The notes: generated by a model not told the origin, from the letters alone. A DNA stretch of 60,321 nucleotides from Gallionella sp. UBA4121 (GCA_002381565.1 DFWZ01000001.1:63923-124243), one strand, 5' to 3'. Numbered from the stretch's first letter, positions 1-8,422 are shown. A program made the numbers and translations.

Positions 1-602
1 ACCACGCCCAGATTGGGGTGCAAGGTCGTGAACGGATAATCAGCTACCTTGGGGCGCGCCGCTGAAACGGCGCGGATGAAGGTGGATTTGCCGGCATTGG
101 GCATACCGAGCAGGCCCACATCGGCCAGCACTTTCAATTCAAGCTGCAATTCGCGTGTTTCACCTTCGGTGCCGGGCGTGCATTGGCGTGGTGCGCGGTT
201 GGTGCTTGATTTGAAATGGATATTTCCAAGACCTCCCTTTCCTCCTTCAGCCAGCAAGGCTCTCTCGCCATCGTGGGTGAGGTCGGCAATCACTTCCCCG
301 CTGTTGATGTCGGTGATGACGGTGCCAACCGGCATGCGCAAAATAACGTCATCTGCACCTTTGCCATAGCAGTCCGAGCCGCGACCCGATTCGCCGTTGC
401 GGGCCTTATGGGTGCGGGCAAAGCGAAAGTCTACCAGCGTGTTGATGTTGCGGTCCGCCTGTACAAACACGCTGCCGCCGCGCCCGCCATCGCCGCCGTC
501 CGGGCCGCCTTTTTCGATATATTTTTCACGGCGGAAGCTGGCGATGCCGTTGCCGCCATTACCCGCAAAGACTTCGATTTTGGATTCGTCAATAAACTTC
601 AT
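1..602 (-). CDS. obgE: GTPase ObgE/CgtA (3' end cut by window edge)
   Basis: Obg-family GTPase acting in late 50S ribosome assembly and stress control. About 200 codons are visible, starting MKFIDESKIEVFAGNGGNG; the C-terminal part lies outside the window. The glycine-rich Obg fold with GGNGG, GGPDGGDGG and GGKGGLGN stretches fills roughly residues 1-158. It is followed by the G1/P-loop LGMPNAGKST, with switch I beginning before the cut. It is the third gene of the conserved rplU-rpmA-obgE cluster. A terminator-like hairpin sits only about 20 bp upstream of the start codon, and no strong Shine-Dalgarno sequence is visible, so its expression may depend on read-through of that hairpin. Family assignment is certain. 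Confidence 0.96.
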   Translation of the reverse strand, partial: MKFIDESKIEVFAGNGGNGIASFRREKYIEKGGPDGGDGGRGGSVFVQADRNINTLVDFRFARTHKARNGESGRGSDCYGKGADDVILRMPVGTVITDINSGEVIADLTHDGERALLAEGGKGGLGNIHFKSSTNRAPRQCTPGTEGETRELQLELKVLADVGLLGMPNAGKSTFIRAVSAARPKVADYPFTTLHPNLGV

Positions 603-622
603 GTGTTTTGTACCGCTTAATG

Positions 623-649
623 AAAAAAGCCCTACCTTGCGATAGGGCT
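623..649 (-). terminator. Rho-independent terminator after rpmA
   Basis: On the minus strand a perfect 7-bp stem (AGCCCTA/TAGGGCT, 8-nt loop) is followed directly by six T residues. It lies 22 bp past the rpmA stop and 20 bp before the obgE start, so it should end most rplU-rpmA transcripts and set the level of obgE. Confidence 0.75.
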
Positions 650-671
650 GATCTGCTTCATACGAAACAGC

Positions 672-929
672 TTAAGCTGCAACGATGGAAACTGTCCTGC
701 GCTGTTGCGCGCCCTTGATGGCGAACACTACACGGCCGGTAACCTTGGCGAACAGGGTGTGATCCTTGCCCATGCCGACGTTTTCGCCGCGATGAAATTC
801 AGTGCCGCGCTGGCGAATGATGATGCTGCCTGCGCTGATCAACTCGCCGCCGTAACTTTTAACGCCCAGTCGTTTTGAGTGTGAGTCACGTCCGTTACTG
901 GTACTGCCGCCGCCTTTTTTTGATGCCAT
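672..929 (-). CDS. rpmA: 50S ribosomal protein L27
   Basis: L27 of the large ribosomal subunit, near the peptidyl-transferase centre. The 85-residue protein has the normal length and starts MASKKGGGSTSNGRDS, with the conserved GRDSxxKRLGVK and later RQRGTxFHxGxNVGxGKDHTLFA segments. The N-terminus is the mature type, so no cleavage peptide is present. It lies 17 bp downstream of rplU and is cotranscribed with it. A terminator follows. Confidence 0.98.
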   Translation of the reverse strand: MASKKGGGSTSNGRDSHSKRLGVKSYGGELISAGSIIIRQRGTEFHRGENVGMGKDHTLFAKVTGRVVFAIKGAQQRRTVSIVAA

Positions 930-946
930 GGTATGTGCTCCTTAAA

Positions 947-1258
947 TTACGCGGAAATGCCGTCAATACGGATTTCGGTATAGTTTTGACGATGACCTTG
1001 ATTCTTCTGGTAATGCTTACGACGGCGCATCTTGAAAATGCGAACTTTATCGCCACGACCATGAGAAATGATGGTTGCAGCAACGGTCGCGCCAATCAGC
1101 ATTGGCTTACCTACTGACAGCTTGTCGCCGTCAGATACCATCAACACCTTGTCCAGCACAATGGCTGAGCCGATGTCGCCAGGAAGAATTTCAACTTTTA
1201 AAGTTTCGCCGGTAATGACGCGATATTGCTTACCACCGGTTTTAATGACTGCGTACAT
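947..1258 (-). CDS. rplU: 50S ribosomal protein L21
   Basis: L21 of the large subunit, which binds 23S rRNA. The protein has 103 residues, the usual length, starting MYAVIKTGGKQYRV and ending in the family's KxRRRKHYxKxxGHRQ basic segment (here RRRKHYQKNQGHRQNYTEI). It is the first gene of the rplU-rpmA-obgE unit and has a near-consensus sigma-70 promoter 40-65 bp upstream. Confidence 0.98.
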   Translation of the reverse strand: MYAVIKTGGKQYRVITGETLKVEILPGDIGSAIVLDKVLMVSDGDKLSVGKPMLIGATVAATIISHGRGDKVRIFKMRRRKHYQKNQGHRQNYTEIRIDGISA

Positions 1259-1296
1259 AACAACCTCGATCGAATGCGGATTTTGCGAAAGCGAGG

Positions 1297-1324
1297 ATTA
1301 TACAGAAAAATTCGCCCACGTCAA
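1297..1324 (-). promoter_or_regulatory. Sigma-70 promoter of rplU-rpmA
   Basis: On the minus strand TTGACG (1319-1324) and TATAAT (1297-1302) are separated by 16 bp. This is one mismatch from the sigma-70 consensus, about 38 bp upstream of the rplU start. Confidence 0.78.
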
Positions 1325-1336
1325 AAACCTTTTGTT

Positions 1337-1375
1337 AAAAAACATGTTGCCTGGAACGTTTACAGTATTCCAGGC
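1337..1375 (-). terminator. Probable terminator of rho
   Basis: Just past the rho stop, the minus strand forms a perfect 8-bp stem (GCCTGGAA/TTCCAGGC, 11-nt loop). A six-T run begins 6 nt after the stem. The gap before the T run makes it less than ideal. Confidence 0.55.
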
Positions 1376-1378
1376 GGA

Positions 1379-2635
1379 TTAACGGCGCATGGAATCGAAA
1401 AACTCGGCGTTATTCTTGGTTGCCTTGATTTTGCCCAGCAGGAATTCCATGGATTCCAGTTCATCCATCGGGTAGAGCAGTTTGCGCAACAGCCAGATTC
1501 TTTGCAGCACGTCCGGCTTGATCAGCAGTTCTTCCTTGCGAGTGCCGGAACGGTTGATGTTGATCGCAGGATAGATGCGCTTCTCGGCCATGCGGCGATC
1601 CAGATGGATTTCCATATTGCCGGTACCCTTGAATTCTTCATAGATCACATCGTCCATGCGCGAACCGGTGTCTACCAGTGCGGTGGCGATGATGGTCAGT
1701 GAGCCGCCTTCTTCGATGTTGCGCGCCGCTCCGAAGAAGCGCTTGGGGCGGTGCAGTGCATTGGCGTCTACGCCGCCGGTCAATACCTTGCCGGAGGACG
1801 GGATGACCGTGTTGTATGCGCGTGCCAGACGGGTGATGGAGTCGAGCAGAATCACCACATCCTTCTTGTGTTCGACCAGTCGTTTGGCTTTTTCCAGCAC
1901 CATTTCCGCAACTTGCACATGGCGGCTGGCAGGTTCATCGAACGTCGACGCGACCACTTCGCCACGCACCGTGCGCGTCATTTCGGTCACTTCTTCGGGA
2001 CGTTCGTCGATCAAGAGCACGATCAGCGTCGCATCCGGATTGTTGGCTGAGATGGAGTGTGCGATGTGTTGCAGCATCACGGTCTTGCCGGACTTCGGGG
2101 ATGCGACCAGCAGGCCGCGCTGACCCTTGCCGATGGGGGCTACGATGTCGATGATGCGACCGGTGATATTTTCTTCGGCGCGAATGTCGCGCTCCAGAAT
2201 CAGCGCCTCGGTCGGGAACAGCGGGGTGAGATTTTCAAACAGTATCTTGTTTTTTGCGTTCTCGGGCGGTTCGTCGTTGACCTTGTCGACTTTTACCAGC
2301 GCGACATAACGCTCGCCGTCCTTAGGTGTGCGAATCTCGCCTTCGATCGAATCGCCGGTGTGCAGATTGAAGCGGCGTATCTGGCTGGGACTGACGTAGA
2401 TATCATCAGGGCCTGCCAGGTACGATGTGTCGGGAGAACGCAGGAAGCCGAAGCCGTCCGGCAGGATTTCCAGCGTGCCATCGCCGTAAATGCTTTCCCC
2501 TTTTTTTGCATGGCTTTTGAGCAGTGCAAACATCAGGTCCTGCTTGCGCATTCGGTTGGCATTCTCGATTTGATTGGCCGCAGCCATTTCAACGAGTTCG
2601 GTGATATGTTTGGTTTTTATGTCGGATAGATGCAT
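1379..2635 (-). CDS. rho: Transcription termination factor Rho
   Basis: Hexameric RNA-dependent ATPase that terminates transcription at Rho-dependent sites. The 418 residues match the compact E. coli type. An N-terminal helical domain (MHLSDIKTKHITELVEMA) leads into the cold-shock-like RNA-binding domain (DGTLEILPDGFGFLRS). The ATPase core follows, with a Walker A region (GKGQRGLLVASPKSGKT), Walker B (VILLDSITRLARAYN) and the R-loop region (FFGAARNIEEGGSLTIIATAL). It lies 130 bp downstream of trxA, the usual trxA-rho order, and is probably cotranscribed. No extra insertion is present. Confidence 0.98.
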   Translation of the reverse strand: MHLSDIKTKHITELVEMAAANQIENANRMRKQDLMFALLKSHAKKGESIYGDGTLEILPDGFGFLRSPDTSYLAGPDDIYVSPSQIRRFNLHTGDSIEGEIRTPKDGERYVALVKVDKVNDEPPENAKNKILFENLTPLFPTEALILERDIRAEENITGRIIDIVAPIGKGQRGLLVASPKSGKTVMLQHIAHSISANNPDATLIVLLIDERPEEVTEMTRTVRGEVVASTFDEPASRHVQVAEMVLEKAKRLVEHKKDVVILLDSITRLARAYNTVIPSSGKVLTGGVDANALHRPKRFFGAARNIEEGGSLTIIATALVDTGSRMDDVIYEEFKGTGNMEIHLDRRMAEKRIYPAININRSGTRKEELLIKPDVLQRIWLLRKLLYPMDELESMEFLLGKIKATKNNAEFFDSMRR

Positions 2636-2765
2636 GGGTATGCGTGAAGCATGATTGAATAATGAGGGTGTGGCTGGGGGCGGGTGTTAAGGTTGCTACC
2701 CGCATGGCCTGGTTAGTGCGAAGCGCGCCTTCCAGATGGGCGATGCGGGTGCGAGATTAAACGCT

Positions 2766-3092
2766 TTATATGTGACTGTCAATAAAAGCTGTCAATTGGG
2801 ACTTTGATAGTGCGCCAACTTTGGTGGCCTCGATATTGCCGTTTTTGAACAGCATCAGGGTAGGGATGCCGCGTACACCAAACTTTTGCGGGGTTTGCTG
2901 GTTTTCATCCACGTTGAGTTTGGCCACCGTCAGGCGTCCGGCATATTCCTTGGCGATTTCGTCCAGAATGGGGGCGATCATCCGGCAAGGACCACACCAT
3001 TCTGCCCAGTAGTCGACCAGCACAGGCAGGGCTGACTGGGTGACTTCGGTGTCAAAATTGGCATCGGTAACGTAATGAATATGTTCGCTCAT
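2766..3092 (-). CDS. trxA: Thioredoxin 1
   Basis: Small cytoplasmic disulfide reductase. The 108-residue protein has the canonical active site WCGPC with cysteines at 33 and 36, the buried Asp in VDYWAEW, and the cis-proline segment GIPTLMLF. Length and sequence are those of a standard TrxA. It precedes rho on the same strand. The start is an ATG preceded by a weak purine stretch. Confidence 0.97.
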   Translation of the reverse strand: MSEHIHYVTDANFDTEVTQSALPVLVDYWAEWCGPCRMIAPILDEIAKEYAGRLTVAKLNVDENQQTPQKFGVRGIPTLMLFKNGNIEATKVGALSKSQLTAFIDSHI

Positions 3093-3284
3093 GATTGAAT
3101 CTCGCTATGAATTTAGGGGCGGTCTAATTTTAATGCAGTGGAAATTCTGACGGGTGATATTGCCATGAGGGTGCATCGTATCTAAAAAACGACGCGCTGT
3201 GAAGTGCAGAATGCTATGGCGTTATTAAATTTCATCAGATGGAATAAGCTTTCGATGCAGGGAGGGGTCGTAGTCGGTATTTAT

Positions 3285-4880
3285 TTATTCAGTAAAAAAA
3301 CGATAGGTATTCCGTCCGCAATTTTTTGCATGGTACATTGAAGCGTCGGCCATACGCAACAGTGTATCCAGATCCTGTCCGTCATTTGGATACAGGGAGA
3401 TGCCGATGCTGAGTGTCGAAGCGACCTTAACTTCTCCGACAGTAAATTGTTCGGCTATTTGCGCCAGAATTTTTTCTGCGATATGCGTTACGGCATCTAT
3501 CGTCGCCAAGTCGGTGAGCAGCACCACAAATTCATCGCCGCCAATCCGGCAGACGGTGTCTATTTCACGGACTGATTTTTGCAGGCGTTGGGCGACCATC
3601 TGAAGAAAATGGTCCCCGATTGCATGTCCCAGCGTGTCGTTGATTTGCTTGAATTTGTCAATGTCGATAAAGAGCACCGCCAGCCTGGTGTTTTCGCGCA
3701 CTGCGGCGGCGAGTGCTTGTTTGAAACGGTCTTCCAGCAGCAATCGGTTGGGCAATCGGGTTAGCGGATCGTGATAAGCCAGAAATTTGAGTTGACTCTC
3801 TGCATTGCTGCGTTCGGTCAAGTCAGAGAAAATGGCAATGTAATTACTCGGTTTTCCGTTGCTATCATGAACCGCACTGATGTCGAGCCATTGAGGATAT
3901 ATCTCGCCATTTTTTCTCTTGTTCCATATTTCTCCTCGCCAAGCCCCATTTGCCGTGAGTTGCTGCCAAAGTGCGTGATAAAAACCCTGATCGTGGCTGC
4001 CTGAAGACAGCATGCGTGGGGTTTTGCCGAGTGCTTCTGCCTCCGTATATCCGGTTACGGTCGAAAACGCACGATTGACCGATACAATGCGATTGCTGGT
4101 ATCAGTAATCATGACCGCCTCGCGGCTGTTGGCAAGTACCTGTTCGGACAATCGCTGTCTTTCTACCAGAACCAGCAGGTCTGTGACATCATGGCCGAAG
4201 ATGATCAAAAGATTGCGGCTGCCGTCCTTATGGAAAAGCGGCGATTTAACGACATCGAAGTGACGGCTCGTTCCATCTTCCATGCGTACGGTCTCAAGCA
4301 GTCTGCTGGGGGCCTTATTTTCCCAGGCAACTGCATCTGAGCTTACGCACGCAGCCAATACGGGACGATAGTGCGGGGGAAGCAGATTCGCCAATTCCAT
4401 ATCGGTCTTGCCCTGCCAGTTTATCCCTTCAAGACTGAATGTTTGCAATGCAATACGATTGGACGTCAGCCAGCGGCCATCGCCATCCTTGAATAAAATA
4501 AAATCAGGCGAGGTGTTGATGAGTACGGAAAAGCTTTCTTCACAGAGAAAAGAGGCGCTGGAGGAGACTTCGCCGACAAATTTATAGCCTTGCCCGTAAA
4601 CCATCTTGATCAGGCTGTCTGCACCTGGATCGGCCGTTTTAAGTTGTGATTTGATGTCGGAAATGCAGCGCGCAATGCTTGAATCGGATATTGAAGAATC
4701 GCCCCACACGGATTTAATCAAATCCGCCTTGGTCACCAGTCTGCCTCCGTTGAGGATGAGTTCAACGAGTACGGCTAATTCCTTTGCCTGTAGTTTTATT
4801 TCACCGGCATGTTTATGGTGCACTCCTGCGCTGCTGTCGATGTGAAATCCGTTAAAGCTTGCCTGAAATTTACGTTTCAT
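3285..4880 (-). CDS. Winged-helix / PAS-PAS / GGDEF diguanylate cyclase
   Basis: Predicted to make cyclic di-GMP. The 531 residues show four modules. An OmpR/ToxR-type winged-helix DNA-binding domain covers about residues 25-105 (ELAVLVELIL, DSSIARCISDIK, MVYGQGYKF). Two PAS domains follow (about 115-235 and 243-360), and then a GGDEF domain (about 365-531). The catalytic motif GGDEF is at 447-451. An intact inhibitory I-site RxxD (R438, D441) stands exactly five residues before it, so product inhibition is likely. No receiver domain and no membrane segment are seen. Joining a transcription-factor DNA-binding domain to a cyclase is uncommon. BcsA, 15 kb away, has a PilZ domain, so this enzyme could feed cellulose synthesis, but that link is inference. 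Confidence 0.88.
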   Translation of the reverse strand: MKRKFQASFNGFHIDSSAGVHHKHAGEIKLQAKELAVLVELILNGGRLVTKADLIKSVWGDSSISDSSIARCISDIKSQLKTADPGADSLIKMVYGQGYKFVGEVSSSASFLCEESFSVLINTSPDFILFKDGDGRWLTSNRIALQTFSLEGINWQGKTDMELANLLPPHYRPVLAACVSSDAVAWENKAPSRLLETVRMEDGTSRHFDVVKSPLFHKDGSRNLLIIFGHDVTDLLVLVERQRLSEQVLANSREAVMITDTSNRIVSVNRAFSTVTGYTEAEALGKTPRMLSSGSHDQGFYHALWQQLTANGAWRGEIWNKRKNGEIYPQWLDISAVHDSNGKPSNYIAIFSDLTERSNAESQLKFLAYHDPLTRLPNRLLLEDRFKQALAAAVRENTRLAVLFIDIDKFKQINDTLGHAIGDHFLQMVAQRLQKSVREIDTVCRIGGDEFVVLLTDLATIDAVTHIAEKILAQIAEQFTVGEVKVASTLSIGISLYPNDGQDLDTLLRMADASMYHAKNCGRNTYRFFTE

Positions 4881-5297
4881 TGTTGTTCCGCACCCTTGAG
4901 GCCAATCAGCTATCCAAAAAATTACGATTACAGAGCATCAAAACATGGCGCCCTTATAAAGTTAACTTTTACTCTCAGTTAAGATGGCCGACTGAATTAG
5001 AGTGTGCATAATTTCATAGTCTTGCGAAGAAATCCTTATCGAATTCTTCGCTAAAACATTTGTTTTAACATGGGAATGATACGGATGTTTGCTTTGAGTT
5101 TATTTATTGTAAAAAGTCGCGAAAATACAGTATGTTGTTTGCACGAAAAATTGCAGGAACGGTTGAGGGCATAATCGTCTTTACAAATGTATTCAAATTA
5201 TATCCATGCCTAATAACACCAGAATTACTCCTCCAAAATAAACCTCAGCGCGAATGCTCTGCTAAAATGTGGAACTTTTGCCAATGGGAGTATAGAC
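4881..5297. other. AT-rich divergent intergenic region with two inverted repeats
   Basis: This 417-bp stretch lies between the divergently transcribed GGDEF gene and the ferredoxin gene. I see no convincing gene; a short open frame at 5132-5380 overlaps the ferredoxin start and has no family features. It must hold both promoters, but no box pair stands out. Two adjacent perfect inverted repeats at 5024-5067 are the only clear structure. Confidence 0.6.
5024..5067. promoter_or_regulatory. Pair of adjacent inverted repeats, candidate operator
   Basis: GCGAAGAA (5024-5031) and TTCTTCGC (5044-5051) form an 8-bp dyad. It is directly followed by TAAAACA-TT-TGTTTTA (5052-5067), a 7-bp dyad with a 2-bp spacer. 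No T run follows, so neither looks like a terminator. The site lies about 145 bp upstream of the winged-helix cyclase gene and could be its own binding site; this is inference. Confidence 0.35.
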
Positions 5298-5621
5298 ATG
5301 ACGTATGTTGTTTCGGAAAGCTGTATCAAATGCAAGTTCACCGACTGCGTGGATGTGTGTCCGGTGGATTGTTTTCGTGAAGGTCCGAACTTTCTGGTGA
5401 TTGATCCTGATGAGTGTATCGACTGCACCTTGTGTGTGGCCGAATGCCCGGTTGAGGCGATATACGCCGAGGATGATTTGCCCGAAGATCAGCGCCATTT
5501 CACTGCGCTGAATGCCGAGTTGTCCAAGTTGTGGGGCGCGATAATCGAAAAGAAAGACCCGCCGGCTGACGCCGAAGAATGGCAGGGCGTAAAAGACAAG
5601 CTGCATCTGCTCGAACGTTGA
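5298..5621 (+). CDS. fdxA: 7Fe ferredoxin (3Fe-4S/4Fe-4S)
   Basis: Low-potential electron carrier of the Azotobacter FdI type, 107 residues. Cysteines at 9, 17 and 50 fit the 3Fe-4S cluster. Cysteines at 21, 40, 43 and 46 fit the 4Fe-4S cluster, with the extra free cysteine at 25, exactly the FdI pattern shifted by one for the initiator Met. The start is supported by GGGAG 8 nt upstream of ATG. The C-terminal FdxA tail (QRHFTALNAELSKLW) is present. It stands 50 bp upstream of the nuclease gene; any functional link to it is not shown by the sequence. Confidence 0.95.
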   Translation: MTYVVSESCIKCKFTDCVDVCPVDCFREGPNFLVIDPDECIDCTLCVAECPVEAIYAEDDLPEDQRHFTALNAELSKLWGAIIEKKDPPADAEEWQGVKDKLHLLER

Positions 5622-5671
5622 GTTTGCCGTGACGCCTGTATTCCATCCTGCAATAGCTGCATAGGCTTTTA

Positions 5672-8422
5672 ATGACCAATTCGGGGTTGTCAGCAGGAGG
5701 CTTTTATAGCCATGTAGCCCGGAAAATACTGTCATGTCATAAGCCGCCCGATTTACGCGGGGCAACCGTGTTGCTGCCCAACTACCATGCAGCGCTGCCG
5801 CTGGCACAGGCGTTAAGCGCTGCAGCAGATATGCCTGCGCTGCTGTTGCCGCAGATGACAACGCTTGCCGATTGGGCGCAGACCGTAGTAATCGATGTTC
5901 CCGTTCAATCCGACACGCAGCGCATCGCAGCACTTTATCAGGCGTTGCGTGAACGCAACTGGTTTCCCGATGCGGATTTATGGAGTCTGTCGCGTGAATT
6001 GTTGACGCTGATGGATGAACTGACACGCCACCACGTAGCGCTTCCCGATTCCAGCGAGGAGTTTGCCCGGCAACTGAGTGAGGCCTATCAGGCGCAAAAC
6101 TGTCAGGCAATGCAGTTCGAGGCCAGGGTTGTGCACGAGTTGTGGTACGCGATGGCAGCGTCTGACGACCTGGATATGTCCGCTGCCTATCAGTTGCGAC
6201 TGGGTGTGTTGGCGCAGCAAGTGACAACGCCGCTGTATGTGTTGCAGACCTGCGATCTGGCAGCAATCGAAATGCGTTTTCTGGAAGCCTGTCGCGAACA
6301 TGTCGAGGTGACCGTCTTCGACCTGCGAGAAATGGTTGCCGCTGAAGCAGGTTACACGCTGATTGCCTCCGCCTTACAACAGAATATGGAAAGCCGTGAT
6401 CTGCTCAGTCAGGCCGAAACGCTGAAGACCGGCACCGCTTTGAGCAATCGCCTGAAACTGTTCGGTGCGCACGGTCTGGAGCAGGAAGCGCAGGCCGCCG
6501 ACGTGGCCGTGCGCCGCTGGCTGCTGGAAGGGCATCAATGTATCGCGGTGGTGGTTCAGGACAGGCTGGTGGCGCGCCGCCTGCGTGCACTGCTGGAACG
6601 CGCGCAGGTACAGGTGCAGGACGAGACCGGCTGGACGTTCGCGACACTCTCGGTCAGCACCGTGCTGATGCGCTGGCTGGAGGCGGTGCAGGGTGATTTC
6701 TATTATCAGGATGTGTTAGACCTCTTCAAGTCACCGTATCTTTTTGCTGACAATCAGGCGCAGCGCAAACAGGCCGCCTACCAGTTCGAGCAACTGGTGC
6801 GTAAACACGGCGTGGTCGCGCATTTGCAGGACTTTATCGCTGTTGCCGAAACTGATGCACCCGGGCTGATACAGCCACTGGCGCGCTTGCGGCAGGCGGC
6901 ACGGGCCTTGCCTGCAAAGGCTGTGTCGCTTGTTGACTGGCTGCACGCCTTGAATGAGAGCCTGGAGATACTCGGCGTCATAGAGGGCTGGCGACAGGAT
7001 GCGGCGGGGCAACAACTGATGCAGCTGCTCTTGCTGTGGCGGGAAGAGTTGCAGGCCGATACGACCGTATGCAGTTTTGCTGAGTGGCGGCGCTGGCTGT
7101 CGCAGCAGCTCGATTTGAATACCTATCGTGACGTCGCGGTGGACAGTCCCGTGCTGTTCACGCATCTGTCCGCAACACGCTGGCGCAGCTTTGATGCAGT
7201 GCTGTTGCTGGGTTGCGATGCTGCGCATCTGCCGGCCCCCGCGAATGCCGGGCAGTGGTTCAACGATGCGGTGCGCGCCGCCCTGGGTCTGCCGCTCTCC
7301 GGTGCACAGCAGCGCCAGGTGCGCGACGACCTGCTGGGACTGCTGGCGATGAACGATACCGTGCTGGTAACCTGGCAGGCAAGCCAGAACGGCGAGCCGA
7401 ATCTGCTCAGCCCCTATCTTGAAATGCTGCGTGCTCAGCACATGCTGGCATTTGGCTGTGATCTGATGGAGACGAAGTTGGGCGGGATGCTAGATCAGGC
7501 GCAGGTGAGGATTCAGGAAGCTGGATGCAGGATGCGGGATTCAACAGAAATGCCGCGTCCTGTCGTGCAGGCGGATCTGATACCGACCCGTATTTCCCCG
7601 TCCGGCTATAACGCACTGGTGGCCTGCCCGTATCAGTATTTTGCGCGGCATGTGCTGCGTCTCAATGAGCTCGATGAGGTTCGCGAGGCGCTGGACAAGC
7701 GCGACTATGGCACCTGGGTACACGCGGTGCTGCAACGTTTTCATACCGAGATTCCGCTGTTGCAAGCGCGGGACAGGAGCGAGGCTGAAGCCGTCATGCA
7801 GCACGTCAGCTGTGAGGTGTTCGCAGAAGGCACCGCGCATGATTATCTGGCAGAGGCCTGGCTGTTGCGCTGGCAGGCACTGATTCCTGCCTATCTCAAC
7901 TGGCAGCTCGAAAATGAGGACGCGGGCTGGCGCTATCAGGGGAGTGAGGTGCCGTTCAAAGTCGAGGTAGCGGAAAATTTGCAGCTGGCCGGACGCCTGG
8001 ATCGCGTGGACGTCAATGAGGCTGGCGAATTCACGGTTCTCGACTACAAAACCCAATCGATCGCGGTGCTGAAAAACAAGCTCAAAGAGCCGGGTGAAGA
8101 CGTGCAGCTGGCCTGTTATGCCTATACGCAGGCGGCTGCGGCTGCGGCATTCGTGAGTCTGGATGACGATGCCGTGCTGGCGGTCGCACCGCCTGAGGAC
8201 ATGGCAGAATTGGCGCAACTGAATATTGAACGTTTGCAGACGATATTTGTACTGATGCGCGAAGGGGCGGCCTTGCCCGCCTACGGCGCGGAGAAGGTGT
8301 GTGGCTACTGCGAGATGAAAGGGTTGTGCCGGCGCGGCGAGTGGGAGGTGAATCAGGATTCAGGATGCGGGATGCAGGATGAAGGAACCAGGATTCAGGA
8401 TTCAGGAAACCAAAATGGATAA
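5672..8422 (+). CDS. AddB-like PD-(D/E)XK nuclease of a DNA-repair helicase pair
   Basis: 916-residue protein of the AddB/RecB-exonuclease type found in proteobacteria next to an AddA-like helicase. Together they probably process double-strand breaks. The C-terminal nuclease domain shows LAGRLDRVD and the catalytic VLDYKT (D791, K793). Cysteine 652 plus C877, C880 and C886 (CGYCEMKGLC) form the four-cysteine iron-sulfur staple of AddB. The N-terminal two thirds resemble a degenerate helicase lacking a usable Walker A. Two 7-nt repeat arrays lie in the frame: 7508-7542 (about residues 613-624) and 8355-8410, which encodes nearly all of the last 20 or so residues, past the last cluster cysteine. 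The frame overlaps the next gene by 8 bp. Confidence 0.85.
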   Translation: MTNSGLSAGGFYSHVARKILSCHKPPDLRGATVLLPNYHAALPLAQALSAAADMPALLLPQMTTLADWAQTVVIDVPVQSDTQRIAALYQALRERNWFPDADLWSLSRELLTLMDELTRHHVALPDSSEEFARQLSEAYQAQNCQAMQFEARVVHELWYAMAASDDLDMSAAYQLRLGVLAQQVTTPLYVLQTCDLAAIEMRFLEACREHVEVTVFDLREMVAAEAGYTLIASALQQNMESRDLLSQAETLKTGTALSNRLKLFGAHGLEQEAQAADVAVRRWLLEGHQCIAVVVQDRLVARRLRALLERAQVQVQDETGWTFATLSVSTVLMRWLEAVQGDFYYQDVLDLFKSPYLFADNQAQRKQAAYQFEQLVRKHGVVAHLQDFIAVAETDAPGLIQPLARLRQAARALPAKAVSLVDWLHALNESLEILGVIEGWRQDAAGQQLMQLLLLWREELQADTTVCSFAEWRRWLSQQLDLNTYRDVAVDSPVLFTHLSATRWRSFDAVLLLGCDAAHLPAPANAGQWFNDAVRAALGLPLSGAQQRQVRDDLLGLLAMNDTVLVTWQASQNGEPNLLSPYLEMLRAQHMLAFGCDLMETKLGGMLDQAQVRIQEAGCRMRDSTEMPRPVVQADLIPTRISPSGYNALVACPYQYFARHVLRLNELDEVREALDKRDYGTWVHAVLQRFHTEIPLLQARDRSEAEAVMQHVSCEVFAEGTAHDYLAEAWLLRWQALIPAYLNWQLENEDAGWRYQGSEVPFKVEVAENLQLAGRLDRVDVNEAGEFTVLDYKTQSIAVLKNKLKEPGEDVQLACYAYTQAAAAAAFVSLDDDAVLAVAPPEDMAELAQLNIERLQTIFVLMREGAALPAYGAEKVCGYCEMKGLCRRGEWEVNQDSGCGMQDEGTRIQDSGNQNG
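7508..7542 (+). repeat. Five-unit 7-nt repeat array inside the addB-like gene
   Basis: The units read AGGATTC, AGGAAGC, TGGATGC, AGGATGC, GGGATTC with no gaps. The array is 35 bp, read through in frame, and encodes a hydrophilic stretch without similarity to its surroundings. It is the same unit type as the array at 8355-8410. Confidence 0.8.
8355..8410 (+). repeat. Eight-unit 7-nt repeat array across the addB/addA junction
   Basis: The units are AGGATTC, AGGATGC, GGGATGC, AGGATGA, AGGAACC, AGGATTC, AGGATTC, AGGAAAC, uninterrupted over 56 bp. The array codes for the nuclease's C-terminal tail. Its last unit places AGGA 7 nt before the ATG of the downstream helicase, so it also serves as the ribosome-binding site. 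Confidence 0.88.

Noticed and set aside
5132..5380. Short plus-strand frame upstream of and overlapping fdxA
   Set aside because: It overlaps the ferredoxin start in another frame, and the fdxA ribosome-binding site and cysteine pattern fix the real gene.
5262..6266. Long minus-strand open frame (over 300 codons) opposite fdxA and the nuclease gene
   Set aside because: It runs antisense to two genes with clear family motifs, has no recognisable domain and begins inside the nuclease gene.
8355..8410. Possible CRISPR array
   Set aside because: The unit is 7 nt with no spacers; no cas genes are nearby.
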